Of a stretch of 15,032 bases of DNA, positions 12,924-15,032 are shown piece by piece. The number at the start of each line of letters is the position of its first letter. The stretch's first letter is position 1. The DNA comes from SZAS-103 sp038323475. Its GTDB lineage: Bacteria > Pseudomonadota > Gammaproteobacteria > Xanthomonadales > Xanthomonadaceae. The stretch covers positions 1 to 15,032 of the forward strand of contig JBBQHA010000080.1 in NCBI GenBank assembly GCA_038323475.1. The letters run 5' to 3'. The translations under genes were made by a program, and so were the position numbers. A model generated the notes under the pieces. It saw nothing but the letters and a program-made list of their open reading frames with translations, did not search any database and had not been told where the DNA came from.

Positions 12924-13603
12924 GCCTGCATGGCATCGATTGCGTCCTGTTCGACCTCGACGGCACCCTGGTGGACAGCGCGCCGGACCTGCTCGCGGCG
13001 GTGAATCGCGTGCTCGCGGACGTGAGCGCCGCGCCGCTGACGCTGGCCGTGTTCCGCCCGATCGTGTCGAAGGGCGCGCGCGCGATGCTCGCGCTTGCGT
13101 TTCCCGACCTCGACGCGCAGCAACGCGAGACGCTGGTGCCGTCCTTGCTGGATCATTACGCGGCCGCGATCGCCGACCACAGCGAAGCGTTCGATGGCGT
13201 CGAGTCCCTGTTGCACCGGATCGAACGCGCCGGCCTGCGCTGGGGCATCGTAACCAACAAGCCCGAGGCGCTTGCGCGCGAGGTCGTGCATGCGATGGGA
13301 TGGAGCGACCGCTGCGCCATCCTGGTCGGTGGCGACACGCTCGCGGCGAAGAAGCCCGATCCGGCGCAACTGTTGCATGCCTGCGCGTTGCTGAAGATCA
13401 CGCCGGGAGAATGCATCTACGTCGGCGATGACGAGCGCGATATCCAGGCCGCGCGCGCGGCGGGCATGCCATCCGTGGCCGCGCTGTGGGGTTATCGCGA
13501 AGCGCACGACGACCCCGCGACATGGGATGCCGATCGCAGCATCGCGCACCCGCTCGAATTGTGCTTCGAACTCGCCGAAGGGATCGGGCGTGGCAAAGCC
13601 TGA
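12920..13603 (+). CDS. mupP: HAD-family phosphatase, likely N-acetylmuramic acid 6-phosphate phosphatase MupP
   Basis: This 227-residue HAD superfamily phosphatase (subfamily IA) has motif I FDLDGTLVDSAPD (Asp12 nucleophile, Asp14 acid), motif II VTNKP, the lysine of motif III in KKPDP, and motif IV YVGDDERDI. It would often be labelled phosphoglycolate phosphatase (Gph). Two points favour MupP, which dephosphorylates MurNAc-6-phosphate in cell-wall recycling: it follows ubiG directly, as mupP does in Pseudomonas. It also has MupP-like blocks such as VSKGARAMLALAF, GIVTNKP and the C-terminal WGYREAHDDPATW and HPLEL. The start at 12920 overlaps the ubiG stop by four bases (ATGA), so it is translationally coupled. 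AmgK and MurU, its pathway partners, are not in the window. Confidence 0.88.
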   Translation: MSLHGIDCVLFDLDGTLVDSAPDLLAAVNRVLADVSAAPLTLAVFRPIVSKGARAMLALAFPDLDAQQRETLVPSLLDHYAAAIADHSEAFDGVESLLHRIERAGLRWGIVTNKPEALAREVVHAMGWSDRCAILVGGDTLAAKKPDPAQLLHACALLKITPGECIYVGDDERDIQAARAAGMPSVAALWGYREAHDDPATWDADRSIAHPLELCFELAEGIGRGKA

Positions 13604-14387
13604 AGGCTCCGTCGGCGGAACGGCAGCGGTCGCGGCATTCGTCAACAAATGGCATGCGCGCGAACCGGAAATGATCTATGCGGAAGTATTCTGTCCGCGA
13701 TCCTTGCGCACGCGCTTCGCACTCTGGGGTGCGTTGCTGTTCGAGCTGCGCGCGGCAGCGTTCGAACTCAGCGATGCGCGCCTGATCGAGGCGAAGTCCG
13801 CGTGGTGGGCGGATGAATTGCTGCGTTGCGCACAGGCTGCGCCGCGGCATCCGCTGACCCAGGCGCTGGCCGCGCCGCAGTTGCCGTGGAACGCATTGGC
13901 GCGCGGCATGCTGGACATGGCGCATGCGGACGCAGCGCGACCATCCGATCGCGACGCTGCGCTCGCCGGAGTCGCACCGCTTGCCGAGGGCATGGCCATG
14001 GTCGAGACCGGCTTGTTCGATGCGCCGATGACGGGCTATGCAAGCAAGGCAATCGCGGTGCACCTGCTCTGCGAGCGTCTGCGCACGGGCCTGGCCGCAG
14101 CCGACAGCGGTCGCGTGCCGCTGTCGCTGCTCGCGCGCCATGGCGTCACCCGTGCCGCACTCGTGCAGCCGCAGGGTGCGTTGGTGGTAGCGGACTGGGC
14201 TGCTGAATTGGCGGAGGTGCTGCCGATGAATGTTCCCGGCAGCGCGTTGTACCGATCAGCCCGTTCCGCGTTCGACGCTTGGTTCTTGCGCGAACTGGCC
14301 ACAGATCGTGCAGTCAGCACCATGCCGCGGCTGCGCGCATTGCGCCTCGCATGGCCCGCGGCCCGGCAGTCGCGTCGCACGGTTTAG
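13590..14387 (+). CDS. Squalene/phytoene synthase-like protein lacking Asp-rich motifs
   Basis: This 265-residue protein most resembles the trans-isoprenyl squalene/phytoene synthase superfamily as degenerate copies found in Xanthomonas relatives. Family-like features are AFVNKWHAREPEMIYAEVF (residues 16-34), AKSAWWADELLRCAQAAPRHP, AIAVHLLCERLRTG and GRVPLSLLARHGV. The two Asp-rich metal-binding motifs needed for catalysis are missing: the first region reads LLFELRAAAFEL and the second LCERLRTGLAAADSG. It is therefore unlikely to be an active prenyl synthase; a non-catalytic role, perhaps like the mitochondrial assembly factor NDUFAF6 of the same fold, is a guess. The start is taken as GTG at 13590, with AAGGGA just upstream and a 14-base overlap with mupP; the next ATG (13671) would remove conserved sequence. 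It is part of the mtaD-ubiG-mupP operon. Confidence 0.72.
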   Translation: MAKPEGSVGGTAAVAAFVNKWHAREPEMIYAEVFCPRSLRTRFALWGALLFELRAAAFELSDARLIEAKSAWWADELLRCAQAAPRHPLTQALAAPQLPWNALARGMLDMAHADAARPSDRDAALAGVAPLAEGMAMVETGLFDAPMTGYASKAIAVHLLCERLRTGLAAADSGRVPLSLLARHGVTRAALVQPQGALVVADWAAELAEVLPMNVPGSALYRSARSAFDAWFLRELATDRAVSTMPRLRALRLAWPAARQSRRTV

Positions 14388-14482
14388 AATGGCCTGCCGT
14401 GCCGGACGTGCCACGGTGGGAGCAGCCTCCGGCCGCGATGCATTGACCGCAGTCGTCCGGGCAGGGGCGGCCATCACCCGAC

Positions 14483-14501
14483 CACGCGCATGGAGCGCGT
14501 G
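14483..14501. other. Small perfect hairpin before folE2
   Basis: CACGCGC-ATGGA-GCGCGTG forms a perfect seven-base-pair stem in the 157-base gap between the synthase-like gene and folE2. No T-run follows, so it is only a possible transcript-end or leader structure. I see no Zur-type palindrome, which would be expected if folE2 were zinc-regulated, and no recognisable riboswitch in this gap. Confidence 0.3.
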
Positions 14502-14544
14502 CAGCCAACCCGTATCTGATCGCCGCACCCAAGGTAATCGACAC

Positions 14545-15032
14545 ATGCACACCGACCATCACGCTGATCCGCTCACCGACGAGGCATTGAATGCCCTGCC
14601 GGATATCGCTGCGGATCGCGCCGCGACTGTCTCCGGCGCGCTCGACTGGGTCGGCATGGATGCGATCGACCTGCCGATCCGCCTCGTCGACGGGCAATCC
14701 GACCTGCGCATCCCTGCGCGTGCGTCGGCCGAAGTCGACCTGCATGCGGACGCGACGCGCGGCATTCACATGTCGCGGCTGTACCTCGCGCTGGATGCGG
14801 CGTCCGCCGAACCGTTGTCGCCGGCGCTGCTGCATGCGCTGCTGCGCGGGTTCCTGGCATCGCATGCCGGACTCTCGACGCGCGCGCGGGTAAGGCTGGG
14901 ATTCGATCATTTCCTGCGCCGTGCTGCGCTCGCCAGCGATAACAGCGGCTGGCGGCGTTATCCGATCGTGCTCACGGCGACGCTCATCGCCGATGCCTTC
15001 GCGCTGGACATCGCATTCGACGTGGTCTATTC
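14545..15032 (+). CDS. folE2: GTP cyclohydrolase FolE2 (type IB), 3' partial
   Basis: This gene runs off the window end; 162 codons are visible. FolE2 converts GTP to 7,8-dihydroneopterin triphosphate, the first step of folate synthesis and a precursor step for queuosine; the type IB enzyme is active with metals other than zinc. It is unrelated in sequence to FolE but shares the tunnelling fold. The diagnostic block is TRGIHMSRLY (residues 73-82), preceded by WVGMDAIDLPIRL and followed by VRLGFDHFLRRAALASDNSGWRRYPIVLTA. The C-terminal Cys-containing motif lies outside the window. The start at 14545 has AAGG about ten bases upstream. Queuosine made through this pathway would be the substrate of the GluQRS encoded in this window, but that link is inference. 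Confidence 0.9.
   Translation, partial: MHTDHHADPLTDEALNALPDIAADRAATVSGALDWVGMDAIDLPIRLVDGQSDLRIPARASAEVDLHADATRGIHMSRLYLALDAASAEPLSPALLHALLRGFLASHAGLSTRARVRLGFDHFLRRAALASDNSGWRRYPIVLTATLIADAFALDIAFDVVY

Noticed and set aside
14388..14544. Riboswitch or Zur box upstream of folE2
   Set aside because: I found no AT-rich Zur-type palindrome and no recognisable riboswitch core; only a small hairpin is present.
1..15032. A novel defence, toxin or mobile system
   Set aside because: All but one of the genes fall in known families, most of them housekeeping or regulatory. No transposase, integrase, restriction, toxin-antitoxin or phage genes are visible, and no composition shift was noticed by eye.

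Overview
This window looks like ordinary core chromosome from a high-GC gammaproteobacterium, most likely of the Lysobacterales (Xanthomonadales: the Xanthomonas, Lysobacter and Luteimonas relatives). The evidence is a FimX-type c-di-GMP protein ending in the FimX tail, PhaR with acetoacetyl-CoA reductases, the mtaD-ubiG-mupP run, a degenerate squalene/phytoene synthase-like gene beside folE2, and strong G/C third-position bias with long antisense shadow frames. I see no tRNA, rRNA, CRISPR array, insertion sequence, integrase or prophage gene. No stretch without a gene exceeds about 203 bases.

Layout. Positions 1-2986 (+ strand) hold the 3' part of a SUMF1/formylglycine-generating-enzyme-fold protein with a helical N-terminal region, a membrane-anchored M48 metallopeptidase and a TspO/MBR membrane protein. 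Positions 3022-9975 form one minus-strand block of seven genes, read from high to low coordinates: epmB, fimX, gluQRS, a phaB-type reductase, an unrecognised 168-residue protein, phaR, and a second phaB-type reductase. efp diverges from epmB at 10082. After a 203-base gap holding a large inverted repeat and four 21-base tandem repeats comes a tightly coupled plus-strand operon: an MTA/SAH-deaminase-like amidohydrolase (mtaD), ubiG, a MupP-like phosphatase and a squalene/phytoene synthase-like gene. folE2 (GTP cyclohydrolase IB) follows and runs off the window end.

How the genes fit together. EpmB supplies (R)-beta-lysine for EF-P modification, and the two genes share a divergent intergenic region. 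PhaR and the two reductases suggest polyhydroxyalkanoate metabolism and its control; no PHA synthase or thiolase is in the window. The two reductases are both 246 residues and about 54% identical by hand count without gaps, so they look like an old local duplication around phaR and the unknown gene. FimX would link c-di-GMP to type IV pili. mtaD, ubiG and mupP are joined by 1-base and 4-base overlaps, an arrangement I also recall from Pseudomonas, which supports calling the phosphatase MupP (peptidoglycan recycling) rather than a generic phosphoglycolate phosphatase.

No obviously new multi-gene system is present. The items most worth a second look are the tandem repeats that each carry a three-codon mini-ORF plus a Shine-Dalgarno-like sequence just before mtaD, the long hairpin that begins at the stop codon of the upstream phaB paralogue, palindromic candidate PhaR sites, the unknown 168-residue gene, and the synthase-like protein with no Asp-rich motifs.
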